Assembly: GCA_903881475.1 (NCBI GenBank)
Contig: CAIRTK010000007.1
Span: forward strand, 1 to 53,125
Direction of reading: 5' to 3'
DNA length: 53,125 bases
Source: an uncultured Opitutia bacterium
GTDB lineage: Bacteria; Verrucomicrobiota; Verrucomicrobiia; Opitutales; Opitutaceae
Shown here: positions 17,026 to 26,024 of the stretch, in pieces
Layout of the letters: each line of letters starts with the position of its first letter
Position numbering within the stretch: the stretch's first letter is position 1
Position numbers and translations under genes: made by a program
Notes under the pieces: generated by a model
Seen by the model: only the letters and a program-made list of their open reading frames with translations
Told to the model about the DNA's origin: nothing
Database searches by the model: none

Positions 17026-18903
17026 TCAGGCGGCCTTCTTCATCGCCAGGAGCAGGGCGAGGCTCCGTTTGGGATTGATCAGGTTGATGCGGCCGTCGGC
17101 ACTCCGATCGGCCCCCAGCTTGATCAGGCCGATCACCTGCTCGACCGTCAGGCCGGGCTCGATTGCGAGGAGTTTGGCCGCGAGATTCACGACGTTGGGC
17201 GAGGCCATCGACGTGCCGGAATACTTCATCCGCTCGCCCCCAGGCAGGTAGCTTTCCACCTCGAAGCCGTTGGCGTGCACCGCGACGTTGCGGCCGAAGC
17301 TCGAGAACGAGGTTTCCTCGCCCGCCTGGTCCACCGCGCCGACCGTCAGGATGTTCGGCAGCTGGATGCCCGAGGGCACGAACTCGTCGAACTCGGCGTC
17401 GCTATTGCTGTTCCCGGCGGCGGCGACAAACAGGATCTCGGGCGCGCTGCGCATGGCCTCGGTCATCGCGGTCCGGAACAGCTGGAAATACTCGCGCGCG
17501 GTCTTACGGCGCTCCTCCGGCGTCCCGCCTGCGCCGTTCGCCTCGAAGGCCGCCTCGATGTCGCGCGGCGATCCGCCCCAGCTCATGTTCACCACGCGCA
17601 CGTGGTTTTGCTTCAGGTAGGCGACGACGGCGCGGGCCGCCGCGGCGTCGCGCTCGGCCTGCGCGCGCGTGGGCACGTCGGGAATCATCCGGTAGTCAAA
17701 GGTGATGCGCGCCACCATGAGCCGGATCGCGGGATTGCCGGCCGACGCGATACCCGCGACATGGGTGCCGTGGGTGTAGTTTCCAAACAGGCCGAGGCTC
17801 TCGATGAAGGGCTTCACCTCCGCCTGCTTGAGCGTGGCCAGGTGCTGCTTCACTGCCGCAGCCTCGGGGCTGTCCACGTTGGCCTGGAGGTCGATGAAGC
17901 CCTTGGTCCAGTTGCGGGCGGCCGGATAGGCCGCCTTCTGTTCGGCCGTCAGCGGCATGAGCAGGTCGGTGACGGGCTGCGATTTCAGGTCGAAGGCAAT
18001 GCCGTGCGGGCCGTCAATGATGCCGCTGGTGGCGTCAACCTTGCCGTCAAACCTCTCCACCGGGTTAGTCCATTGCTGCCGGGGATACACCGCCAGGTCG
18101 ACGCCACTGTCCCAGATGGCCACGATGACGGGATGCAGCGCGGCATCGGGGGCGAGCGTGATCTGGCGCTCCGTCCAGATGTCCTTCTTCACCTTCGTGT
18201 GCGCCGCCACGACGGCGGTGAGCACCGCGACCCGCTCGGCCTTGAGCGGAAGGAAATAGACGTAGGTGGTGCGTGCGCCGACCAGGGTGTGGGCGACTTC
18301 GCCGCTGATGCGGCCGGTCTTGTCGACACCCGGTTGGAGCTGGCTTTCCAGGTTTCCGGTGATCAGCGCCGCCGAGGTGATCTCGGCCCCCGCCTTCGCT
18401 GACTTGAGATTCTCGGCCACCACCTCCCAGGGCAGCGCAGCCAGCTTGTCGGCGTAGATCCTGGCGAACGCCGCATGGAAGGCCGCGTCGGTGGCATAGT
18501 CTCCGCTCCGGCGGGCCGCAATGTAAGCCTCCGCCAGCAGCCCGATCGTGAGCTTTGCCGACGGTTTCTCCTCCAACGCGCGCGCCTGGGCGATGCGGTT
18601 GAGCGCGGCGTCGTAATGCCCTTCGCCCACGTCCATCGCCACCAGGGTCAGCAGGATCGACTGCAGCGTCGTCCGGTCGGCGATGTCGTAATCGCTCAGC
18701 AGCTTCTCCAGGTCCGCGCGCACGGCGGGTGCCAGCTGCTGATAGGCCGCGTCGCTCGTGACGACATCGGTGACCTTGCCCGTGAGCGGGTAACTGAAGC
18801 GCGGCAGCTGGTCCTGGGAAGTGATCCGCGGCTTTTCAGCGCGCAACGGCAGTGCGGCGAGGACGCCGGCGAGGAGGAAGGGAATGACGGGTTTCAATTT
18901 CAT
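17026..18903 (-). CDS. Subtilisin-like S8 serine peptidase, exported
   Basis: A 625-residue protein with a signal peptide (IPFLLAGVLAALPLRAE). The triad is Asp265 (VAIWDSGVD), His378 (YTHGTHVAG) and Ser565 (YSGTSMASP), with oxyanion Asn498 (AAAGNSN). About 110 residues are inserted between Asp and His. Residues 25-245 form an N-terminal helical region, perhaps a prodomain, that I do not recognise. ATG 18903 overlaps the pdxA stop (ATGA), so translation is probably coupled, an odd partner for a biosynthetic enzyme. Likely periplasmic or secreted. Confidence 0.9.
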   Translation of the reverse strand: MKLKPVIPFLLAGVLAALPLRAEKPRITSQDQLPRFSYPLTGKVTDVVTSDAAYQQLAPAVRADLEKLLSDYDIADRTTLQSILLTLVAMDVGEGHYDAALNRIAQARALEEKPSAKLTIGLLAEAYIAARRSGDYATDAAFHAAFARIYADKLAALPWEVVAENLKSAKAGAEITSAALITGNLESQLQPGVDKTGRISGEVAHTLVGARTTYVYFLPLKAERVAVLTAVVAAHTKVKKDIWTERQITLAPDAALHPVIVAIWDSGVDLAVYPRQQWTNPVERFDGKVDATSGIIDGPHGIAFDLKSQPVTDLLMPLTAEQKAAYPAARNWTKGFIDLQANVDSPEAAAVKQHLATLKQAEVKPFIESLGLFGNYTHGTHVAGIASAGNPAIRLMVARITFDYRMIPDVPTRAQAERDAAAARAVVAYLKQNHVRVVNMSWGGSPRDIEAAFEANGAGGTPEERRKTAREYFQLFRTAMTEAMRSAPEILFVAAAGNSNSDAEFDEFVPSGIQLPNILTVGAVDQAGEETSFSSFGRNVAVHANGFEVESYLPGGERMKYSGTSMASPNVVNLAAKLLAIEPGLTVEQVIGLIKLGADRSADGRINLINPKRSLALLLAMKKAA

Positions 18904-19838
18904 GGGGAAAGACTTTGGAGGGAGTGGCGCCAGGCCACCAGCCGCCGGGCGACGGTGACGGCATTGGCAAAGCTGGTCGTCCGCGCCTTGCCCTGGCCGG
19001 CGAGGCCAAAGGCCGTGCCGTGGTCGGGACTGGTCCGCACAAAAGGCAGGCCAAGGGTGACGTTCACCGCCTCGTCAAAATCCACCGCCTTCAGCGGCGC
19101 CAGGCCCTGGTCGTGGTAAAGCGCCACGATCACGTCGAACTCACCGCGGAGCGCTCGCGCGAACAGCGTGTCGGCCGGCTCGCACCGCGAGACGCCGGGA
19201 AATTCCGCCCGCAGCCGGTCGAGGGTGGGATTGAGGAAATCGCGCTCCTCTTCGCCCAGCAGGCCACCCTCCCCGGCGTGGGGATTGAGCCCGCAGACCC
19301 CGATGCGCGGCTGGCGGACGCCTTCGGACCGGGCCAGGAAGTCCGCCGCGGCCACCGTCCGCTGCAGCAAGTGCGGCCCCAGCACCCGCGAGACCTGGTG
19401 CAGCGGCACGTGCCACGTCGCCAGCACGACCCGCAGCCGGCCGCCGCAGAATCCCATCACCGGCTCGCCGCCCCAGCGCGCCGCAAAAAACTCGGTCTGG
19501 CCCGGAAACCCATAGCCGATGCGCGCGAGCCGTTCCTTGCTGACCGGCCCGGTAACGACCGCCGAAAATTCGCCGGATTTGCAGCCCTGCGCGGAGCGCT
19601 CCATCGCCGCCCAGGCCACCAGCGCGCCATCGCCGTTCGGCTCGCCCGGTGTCGCGGAAAACTCCTCCAGCCCGACCGCGATTTTCTGCGCCGGAGTTTC
19701 CAGCGAAGCCAGCCAGCGCGCCGGCCCGATCACAGCCACGTCCCGCGACCCGTCCGGCTGCGCGGCGAGCCAGGCCGCGATGATTTCCGGCCCGACGCCG
19801 GCCGGGTCGCCGCAGGTGATGGCAAGCTTAGCCGGCAT
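18900..19838 (-). CDS. pdxA: 4-hydroxythreonine-4-phosphate dehydrogenase
   Basis: A 312-residue PdxA, the NAD-dependent enzyme of the DXP-dependent pyridoxal 5'-phosphate pathway. Motifs: ITCGDPAGVGPEI at the N-terminus, VVTGPVSKERL, the PGQTEFFA loop, and three metal-ligand histidines in WHVPLHQVSRVL, GLNPHAGEGG and ALYHDQGLAPLK. ATG 19838 (MPAKLAI) overlaps the 3' end of lpxA by 11 bp; a longer upstream extension only re-reads lpxA in another frame. Its TGA overlaps the S8 protease start. Confidence 0.94.
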   Translation of the reverse strand: MPAKLAITCGDPAGVGPEIIAAWLAAQPDGSRDVAVIGPARWLASLETPAQKIAVGLEEFSATPGEPNGDGALVAWAAMERSAQGCKSGEFSAVVTGPVSKERLARIGYGFPGQTEFFAARWGGEPVMGFCGGRLRVVLATWHVPLHQVSRVLGPHLLQRTVAAADFLARSEGVRQPRIGVCGLNPHAGEGGLLGEEERDFLNPTLDRLRAEFPGVSRCEPADTLFARALRGEFDVIVALYHDQGLAPLKAVDFDEAVNVTLGLPFVRTSPDHGTAFGLAGQGKARTTSFANAVTVARRLVAWRHSLQSLSP

Positions 19839-20589
19839 CGTTCTCTTCCGCGGTGGCGCGCCGCGCCCGGGCAAAGCTGCGCTTGCCGTCCGCAAAAAAC
19901 TCCAGGAACCGCCGGGCCTCGGGCGTGGTGAACTTCCCGCCGGCCTGCGCCGCGGCAGCCACCGCACGGATGTTTCCCGAAGTGAAATAAACGTCGTGGT
20001 ACGCCTGCTTGAGCTGCGCGATGGCCTCCCGGCCGAAGCCGCGGCGCTTCAGCCCGACGAGGTTGAAACCGATGACGTCGTCGCGCTCGGCCACCATGAC
20101 GAAATGCGGGACGTCGCGCGTGATCGACGCATGGCCGGCCACCATCACGCCCTCGCCGATCCGGCAGAACTGGTGCACCGCCGCGCCGCCCCCGAAAAAC
20201 GCATGGGCCCCCACCGACACATGGCCGGCCAGCAGGGCGCCGTTGGCCAGGACGACCTGATCGCCCAGCACGCAGTCGTGCGCCACGTGGCTCGCGGCCA
20301 TGAGGAAGCAGTTCGCGCCGATCACCGTGAACCCGCCCGGCTGGGTCGAGCGGTTGAGGGTGACATGCTCGCGGATGACCGTGCCGGCTCCCACGCGCAG
20401 GCCGGCGGCGGTCGCGCGGTCGAATTTCAGGTACTGCGGATCCCCGCCGACCACGGCATACGGGTGCACCACCACCCGGTCGCCCAGCACACAGTGCTTC
20501 GTGACAATCGCCCCGGCCATGATTTCACAGTCCGCGCCCAGCTGCGCGCCGGGCTCGATAAGGGCGGTGGGATGAATGACGGTCGGCAT
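19828..20589 (-). CDS. lpxA: Acyl-ACP--UDP-N-acetylglucosamine O-acyltransferase
   Basis: A 253-residue LpxA, the first enzyme of lipid A synthesis. The N-terminal two thirds show left-handed beta-helix hexapeptide repeats (IHPTALIEPGAQLGADCEI and so on). His104 in SHVAHDCVLGD matches the catalytic His125 of E. coli LpxA. GGDPQYLKF and the C-terminal helical domain (FNLVGLKRRGFGREAI) separate it from LpxD. It starts 6 bp after the upstream hypothetical gene and overlaps pdxA, so it is part of a tight operon. The rest of the usual lpx set is not here. Confidence 0.94.
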   Translation of the reverse strand: MPTVIHPTALIEPGAQLGADCEIMAGAIVTKHCVLGDRVVVHPYAVVGGDPQYLKFDRATAAGLRVGAGTVIREHVTLNRSTQPGGFTVIGANCFLMAASHVAHDCVLGDQVVLANGALLAGHVSVGAHAFFGGGAAVHQFCRIGEGVMVAGHASITRDVPHFVMVAERDDVIGFNLVGLKRRGFGREAIAQLKQAYHDVYFTSGNIRAVAAAAQAGGKFTTPEARRFLEFFADGKRSFARARRATAEENDAG

Positions 20590-20595
20590 GGGCGG

Positions 20596-21228
20596 TCAGG
20601 GTTTCGCGCCGCGTCGCACGGCCGCGCGGTCGGGAAACATGTCGAGCTGGGTGTCCTTGATCAGGTCATAGTTCTTGAGGATGCGCATGACCTGCAGCGT
20701 GTCGCTCTTGCTGTAGTTCTGGTTGATTTCGATCTTGTCGAGGATGTCGAGCAGCATGGCGCGGAACGAGATGATGGCGTCGACTCCATGGGCCTTGAGC
20801 AACTCCACGCTCTGCGAGCGGAACGGTTCGGCCGTCGGCAGGCTCGGCAACACCAGGATCTTGGTCAGCGTGCCGCCGGCGTCGTCCGCCGGATCCGGCG
20901 GGAAGAAATTCGTGGCTTCCTTCAGCACCTTTTCCTCCAGGAAGCGGAAGATCTCCGGGCTGTTTTTCAGCGTGGCCGGCGTGAACACACCCGTATGCCA
21001 GCCCTTGACGGCCACGATGGCCCGCTGCACGAACTCCAGTTCGCTCGAGAACAGGAAGAAATCCGGCCGCCGCGAACCCCGCCGCCAGGCCGGATTGTAC
21101 ACCACCAGGTCGATCTCCTCGTCGCCGGTCTTGCGGCGCGCCGACACCTGGTACTTGCGCGCCTGGCGGACGAGAAATCCGTTCTGCTCGAAGTATTCGC
21201 GGACAATGCCTTCGTCGATGGCCGACAT
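20596..21228 (-). CDS. Conserved hypothetical protein, possible PD-(D/E)XK-like fold
   Basis: A 210-residue soluble protein without signal peptide or membrane segments. The N-terminal half has YFEQNGFLVRQARKYQVSAR, then GDEEIDLVVYNPAW, then RAIVAVKGWHTGVFTP. Spacing of an acidic-Asp strand followed by a hydrophobic strand ending in Lys recalls PD-(D/E)XK nucleases, but the expected Glu before the Lys is Ala, so activity is doubtful. The C-terminal part (QNYSKSDTLQVMRILKNYDL) looks helical. It sits between aroB (32-bp gap) and lpxA (6-bp gap), so it is expressed with core biosynthetic genes. Function unknown. Confidence 0.75.
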   Translation of the reverse strand: MSAIDEGIVREYFEQNGFLVRQARKYQVSARRKTGDEEIDLVVYNPAWRRGSRRPDFFLFSSELEFVQRAIVAVKGWHTGVFTPATLKNSPEIFRFLEEKVLKEATNFFPPDPADDAGGTLTKILVLPSLPTAEPFRSQSVELLKAHGVDAIISFRAMLLDILDKIEINQNYSKSDTLQVMRILKNYDLIKDTQLDMFPDRAAVRRGAKP

Positions 21229-21260
21229 GATGGGCAGTTAACCGGGAAAAGCCGGAAAAG

Positions 21261-22358
21261 TCACAGGGAATCCACCGCGCCTGCGGCACGGAAGCACGCC
21301 TCGACCATCGCCGGGGTGATCCCGTCCTGCCGTGTGACGGCCGCGCCAATTTTCTGGAGCACGACAAATCGCGGCAGGCCGGCGCGGACTTTCTTGTCCC
21401 GCGCCACGGCCGTCATCAGCGCCGAAACTGCAAGCGGTGCGCGCAGGCGGATGGGCAGCGCATGGGCCGTCAGCACCGCGTCAATCCGGGCTGTCTCCCG
21501 CGCCGAAATGAACCCGATCTCCTGCGACAGCCGCCCCGCCGCACTCAGGCCGACCGCGACCGCCTCGCCGTGCAGGTAAGTGCCGTACCCGGCGCTCTGC
21601 TCGATCGCATGGGCGAAGGTGTGGCCGAGATTGAGCAGTGCGCGGCCGCCCTCTTTCGCCAGTTCGCGCTCGTCCGCCTCGACGATGCGGGCCTTCAGTT
21701 CACAGCAGCGGCGGACCACCGCGGCCAGGCCGGGGCTTGCGACCGTGAGCGGCGCCCGTTCCAGCTGGGCAAAGAGCTCGGCGTCACCCAGCAGGCCGTA
21801 CTTAATCACTTCGGCCATGCCCGCGGCAAACTCCCGCGCCGGCAGGGTCGCGAGCAAGCCCGTGTCGATGTACACCCCGCGCGGCTGGTGAAACGCGCCC
21901 GCCAGGTTCTTCCCCGCGGCGAGATTGATCCCCGTTTTGCCCCCGACCGAGCTGTCGACCATCGCAAGCAGCGTCGTAGGGACCTGATAGAATTCAATCC
22001 CGCGCAGGTAGCTCGCGGCGGCAAATCCGCCGAGGTCTCCGATCACCCCCCCGCCCACCGCAAAAAGCGCGCCGGTGCGGTCGAGATGCTGGGCCGCCAA
22101 GAAATCCAGCACCCGGCCAAAGTCCGCGAGTGACTTGGTCTCTTCACCCGCCTGGAGCACGAGCACCGGCGCCGCCGCGAACATCGCTTGTAGCGCGCGA
22201 CCGTGCTGTCCGGCGACATTGCGATCGGTCAAAACCACAACCCGCCGGCCAGCGGCAATCAGTGCATCGACGTTCGCCCGCACCTCCGACCCCAAGCCCG
22301 ACCCAAACAAGATAGGGTAGCTGCGTTCATTCAGGTTGACCGTGAGTGCTTTGACCAT
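21261..22358 (-). CDS. aroB: 3-dehydroquinate synthase
   Basis: A 365-residue AroB, which makes 3-dehydroquinate from DAHP in the shikimate pathway. The nucleotide-binding and active-site blocks are GGGVIGDLGGFAAASYLRG, QVPTTLLAMVDSSVGGKTG and INLAAGKNLAGAFHQP. Metal ligands are found in GMAEVIKYG (Glu), LGHTFAHAIE (His) and LHGEAVAVG (His). ATG 22358 (MVKALTVNL) gives the normal length; longer in-frame options cross the promoter region. First gene of the minus-strand cluster, divergent from xylA across 217 bp. Confidence 0.95.
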   Translation of the reverse strand: MVKALTVNLNERSYPILFGSGLGSEVRANVDALIAAGRRVVVLTDRNVAGQHGRALQAMFAAAPVLVLQAGEETKSLADFGRVLDFLAAQHLDRTGALFAVGGGVIGDLGGFAAASYLRGIEFYQVPTTLLAMVDSSVGGKTGINLAAGKNLAGAFHQPRGVYIDTGLLATLPAREFAAGMAEVIKYGLLGDAELFAQLERAPLTVASPGLAAVVRRCCELKARIVEADERELAKEGGRALLNLGHTFAHAIEQSAGYGTYLHGEAVAVGLSAAGRLSQEIGFISARETARIDAVLTAHALPIRLRAPLAVSALMTAVARDKKVRAGLPRFVVLQKIGAAVTRQDGITPAMVEACFRAAGAVDSL

Positions 22359-22575
22359 GTGCGGCCTTACACGCTGCGGGATAACCCGACTGAATTGAAG
22401 CCTTTTAGATGGGCATGCCCCCATCGATCGATTTCTGCCGACGCAGCCTTGGCCCAAGTCGCCGGCAACCATCCGTCTGACAGCGGCCTCTGTTGCCCGT
22501 CGCGAGCCCGGGTCCGCCCGCGTTCGTTTTCCGCTGGTTCCGGCGCGGCGCGGTGTTTAGCTTCGCCGTCCCCTT

Positions 22576-23905
22576 ATGAAAAAAGCGAAGTCCCACTTCC
22601 CCAAAATCCGCCGGATCGCCTACGAAGGCGCCTCGACCCAAAACCCGCTGGCGTTCCGCCACTACAACCCCGACGAGATCGTCGACGGCAAGCCGATGTC
22701 GGCGCACCTCCGCTTTTCCATCGCCTACTGGCACGCCTTCCGCGGCGTCGGCGCCGACCCGTTCGGCCCGGGCACGATCCAGCGCCCGTGGGAACAGGGC
22801 ACCGATGCCCTCTCCATCGCGAAGACCCGCATGGATGCCGCCTTCGAGTTCTTCCAGAAGATCCGCGTCCCGTTCTACTGCTTCCACGACCGCGATATCG
22901 CGCCCGAGGGGCAAGACGCTCGCCGAGTCCAACCGCAACCTCGACAAGCTCGTCGCCCACGCGAAGGACCTCCAGAAGGCCACCGGCGTGAAACTCCTCT
23001 GGGGCACGGCGAACCTGTTCTCCAACCGCCGCTACATGTGCGGCGCCGCCACCAATCCCGACGCCCACGTCTTTGCCTACGCCGCCGCGCAGGTGAAGAA
23101 GGCCCTCGAGGTCACCAAGGCCCTCGGCGGCGACGGCTACGTGTTCTGGGGCGGCCGTGAGGGCTATGAGACGCTCCTCAATACGAACCTGAAGCGCGAG
23201 CAGGACCACCTCGCAGCGTTCCTCCACATGGCGGTGGATTACGCAAAGAGCATCGGCTTCAAGGGCCAGTTCCTCATCGAGCCCAAGCCGAAGGAGCCCA
23301 CCAAGCACCAGTACGATTTCGATGTCGCCAGCGGCGTCGCCTTCCTCCGCACCTACGGCCTCGACCGGGACTTCAAGTTCAACATCGAGACCAACCACGC
23401 CACGCTCGCCGGCCATACCTTCCAGCACGAGATCGAGACCGCCGCCGCGCATGGCATGCTCGGCTCGATCGATGCCAACGCCGGCGATGAACTCCTCGGC
23501 TGGGACACCGATCAGTTCAACACCAACGTCAAGGAACTCACACTCGCCATGGTGTCGGTGCTCCGCGCCGGCGGCCTCGGCCGCGGCGGCCTCAATTTTG
23601 ACGCCAAGCTCCGCCGCCCGAGCATCGATCCCGAGGACCTCTTCCACGCCCATATCGGCGGCATGGATGCCTATGCCCTCGCCTTCAAGTTCGCGCGCCG
23701 CCTGCTCGCCGATGGAAAGTTCACGGCCTTCCTGAAGGACCGGTACGCCAGCTACGACACCGGCTTTGGCCGCGACATCGAGAAGGGCCGCACCAACTTC
23801 CGCGAGCTGAACAAGCTCGTCCTGAACAAGCTCGGCGAACCCAAGCCCCGCTCCGGCAAGCAGGAATACCTGGAAAACCTGCTCAACACCTACCTGCACG
23901 GCTGA
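22576..23905 (+). pseudogene. xylA: Xylose isomerase, interrupted by a +1 frameshift
   Basis: Full-length class II xylose isomerase (about 442 residues) in two frames. Frame one runs from ATG 22576 ([18 protein letters not shown]) to [12 protein letters not shown]. Frame two continues as [14 protein letters not shown] through [58 protein letters not shown] and [16 protein letters not shown] to [11 protein letters not shown]. One G too many in the GGGG run at 22908-22911 explains the break; removing it restores the gene. All active-site blocks (metal-binding Glu/Asp/His and the FHD histidine) are otherwise intact, so this is either a very young mutation or a sequencing/assembly error. Confidence 0.9.
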
Positions 23906-23920
23906 GCCTGTATTTGTGGT

Positions 23921-23984
23921 AGCGCAGGCCTCCGGCCTGCTTCAAATTCGCCGGCAGGCCGCTGATCCGCGCGGCCCTGCCGGC
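23921..23984. repeat. GC-rich intergenic hairpins after xylA
   Basis: Two stem-loops follow the xylA stop: GCAGGCC/GGCCTGC (23924-23940, 3-base loop) and a near-perfect 13-bp stem with arms GCCGGCAGGCCGC (23950-23962) and GCGGCCCTGCCGGC (23971-23984). No T-run follows, so a simple terminator is unlikely. It looks like a dispersed intergenic repeat. Confidence 0.65.
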
Positions 23985-24039
23985 TCCGCCTGCCTGCGAT
24001 TGTTTGCTACCTCCGCCGTTCTCCGGCGTCTATGCCGCG

Positions 24040-24453
24040 ATGAAAATCTCCGCCCTCCTGCTCCTTGGCTGTTTCCTGCTCTCCGGCTGTTCGTCCCTGA
24101 GCACGCATAAGTCCGGCGATCTCGGATCCCTCAAGCACATCTATGTGGAGCACCTGTTGAACGACAATTACCGCATGGACGAATCCATGGTCCGGGAATT
24201 AAAGGCCTTGGGCTACGACGCCTCGTGCGGCCCGATCACCATGATGCCCGAGGGGATTGATGCGATCATCACCTACAACGCCCGCACCGCTTGGGATTTC
24301 AAGAGCTACGTGATTGAGCTGAATGTCCTCGTGAAGGAGAATTTCACCGAGAAGGTCCTCGGGACCGGCCGCTATTACCAGGCCTCGATGAGCACGAAAT
24401 CACCCGAGGAAACGGTCCACGAGGTGATCACCTCGCTTTTCAAGCGCGGCTAA
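24040..24453 (+). CDS. Small predicted lipoprotein
   Basis: A 137-residue protein with a lipoprotein signal peptide (MKISALLLLGCFLLSGC; lipobox LSGC, acylated Cys17). The mature part is about 120 residues, with a pattern of strands and helices (KHIYVEHLLNDNYRMDESMV, then ITYNARTAWDFKSYVIELNV and a C-terminal helix). It resembles small lipoproteins that give the envelope alpha/beta periplasmic domains, but I cannot assign a family. ATG 24040 is chosen because it starts the signal peptide directly. Its 3' end overlaps the convergent DUF1294 gene by 14 bp. Confidence 0.75.
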   Translation: MKISALLLLGCFLLSGCSSLSTHKSGDLGSLKHIYVEHLLNDNYRMDESMVRELKALGYDASCGPITMMPEGIDAIITYNARTAWDFKSYVIELNVLVKENFTEKVLGTGRYYQASMSTKSPEETVHEVITSLFKRG

Positions 24454-24721
24454 GGCCCCAGCCGCCCCAGGCCAGGGCATGGACGGCGAGGGCCAGCCAC
24501 GCGCTCACGATCATCCGGGGCTGGCGCGATTTGTGCCGGAGCAGTTGCTGGCCGGCCAAGGCGCCCGCAAAGCCGCCGAGCCAGGCCCACCCCTGCAGCG
24601 TGGCCTCGCTCACGCGGTGCGTCCCGCGCCGGGCGGCCGATTTGTCTACCGCATATAGCAGCCCGGTCGTGAGACTCGCGACCAGGTACCACGCCGCCAC
24701 GACGACTTCCGGTCCGGTCAT
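24440..24721 (-). CDS. DUF1294 family small membrane protein
   Basis: A 93-residue protein with three to four hydrophobic segments. The DUF1294 pattern is clear: LLYAVDKSAARRGTHRVSE, then LQGWAWLGGFAGALAGQQLL and RHKSRQPRM. Function unknown; some family members are fused to cold-shock domains. ATG 24721 overlaps the TGA of the phospholipase gene (ATGA), so it is probably translated with it. Confidence 0.85.
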   Translation of the reverse strand: MTGPEVVVAAWYLVASLTTGLLYAVDKSAARRGTHRVSEATLQGWAWLGGFAGALAGQQLLRHKSRQPRMIVSAWLALAVHALAWGGWGLSRA

Positions 24722-25923
24722 CGCACGATGGTGTAGCCGAAGCGGAGCTGGGAGGGATCGCGTTTGTTGTAGTCCAGCAGGCTCTCACCCCAGCCGTTGA
24801 AATACTGCAGCTGCAGGTAGCCCCCCGCATTCGGTGACACGCCCGGTACCAGCCGCAATGGCCACGTCACATCGAGCTGCCCGCTGCCGTAGCCGGAACT
24901 GTTCCCCTTCCGCAACAGCGCGTTGAGCTGGAGTCCCTTGTCCTGGCCGAACCGGACCTGCAGCTCGACATTGCCCCGGTAGCGCGCGATGTCGGCATTC
25001 TCGCTCTTCTCCAGATAGGCGACGAACCGCGGCGCGACCAGCATCCGCCACTTCCCCTCCAATGACCAGAGCGCGATCGGGGTGAGATAGGCCGTGTTCA
25101 GGCTGCGGGAGTCGGTCGAGCCCTTGCCATTGGACTCATGCTGCAACCCCGCCTGCAGGCCGAGCCGGCTCAGCCAGTCGGGTTTCAGCGCGAGGGATTC
25201 CCGGTAATAGAACAGCGTGGGCTTGTAGCTCGTGTCGTAGAATGGCGCGGACGGCGCGGACAGGTCCCAGAGCGAAGTCTGGGTGTAGCCCAGGTAGAGG
25301 GAGCGCCACCATTCCGGGTCGTTGTTGTTGGGCGCAATCAGTCGGTATTTGAAGCTGAACTGGAACTTGGCGTTCGCGCCGTCGTTGAACCCCACCGCGA
25401 AATAGATGGGCTCGTAGCTGGAGATATGGCGCCGGATGTTTTCCCGGTCGGTGGCCAGGTCGACATCCTCGCCCTTGTTTTCAACCGCGATTTCAGCCGC
25501 CTGCACCGCCCGCGGGGTCGCCCGCACCACCGCGGCCGGCGTGACGTCAAACATCACCGCGTTCGTCGGCAGGTCGGCAATCCGCAGCGCCACCGTGCCG
25601 GCCAGTGTGTCCGGCAGCACCACCGCCACGGTAAGCGTGGCAAAGCTCATGGGCGCCACCCGGATCCTTGCCCCGGGCAGGAGATCCGGTGCCACGACGG
25701 CCAGCCGGCGCTGCTCGCTCGCGCTGGCGACCTCGGCGCGCATGTCATCCGGGACGATGAAGTCATACGCCTCCGCGGACGGATTGTTCAGGTAGATCTT
25801 CAGCTTAAGCAGCCGGCCCGCCTGCGCCGCCTCGGCCGGCGGCACGAGCAGCGCCTCCGTCGCGGCGCGCAGCGACAGGATTCCGGCGAGAAAAAGCAGG
25901 AGGGACGGCAGGAGTTTTTTCAT
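24718..25923 (-). CDS. pldA: Outer membrane phospholipase A (OMPLA) family protein
   Basis: A 401-residue exported protein. The C-terminal domain (about 165-401) is an OMPLA-type barrel: the catalytic His262 and Ser264 lie in GLQHESNGKGS, and Asn276 in SRSLN completes the triad; alternating hydrophobic strands run to the C-terminal Arg. Enzymes of this family deacylate phospholipids in the outer membrane, normally when lipid asymmetry is lost. Residues 22-160 form an extra beta-rich periplasmic domain not found in E. coli PldA. ATG 25923 (MKKLLPSLLL) starts the signal peptide. Divergent from the peptide transporter gene; overlaps DUF1294. Confidence 0.85.
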   Translation of the reverse strand: MKKLLPSLLLFLAGILSLRAATEALLVPPAEAAQAGRLLKLKIYLNNPSAEAYDFIVPDDMRAEVASASEQRRLAVVAPDLLPGARIRVAPMSFATLTVAVVLPDTLAGTVALRIADLPTNAVMFDVTPAAVVRATPRAVQAAEIAVENKGEDVDLATDRENIRRHISSYEPIYFAVGFNDGANAKFQFSFKYRLIAPNNNDPEWWRSLYLGYTQTSLWDLSAPSAPFYDTSYKPTLFYYRESLALKPDWLSRLGLQAGLQHESNGKGSTDSRSLNTAYLTPIALWSLEGKWRMLVAPRFVAYLEKSENADIARYRGNVELQVRFGQDKGLQLNALLRKGNSSGYGSGQLDVTWPLRLVPGVSPNAGGYLQLQYFNGWGESLLDYNKRDPSQLRFGYTIVR

Positions 25924-26024
25924 GAAGCGGCGGAAAGGAACGTGCAAAACGCGCCCCTGAAAGCGAGGGGGAAGCGGACTTTGGGCTTTGCGGTGCCAGC
26001 GGCGCCCGCCAAGCTCCGCCCCGC

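Noticed and set aside
22408-22425. Imperfect palindrome GATGGGCATGCCCCCATC between aroB and xylA
   Set aside because: One base off symmetry and no regulator nearby; too weak to call an operator.
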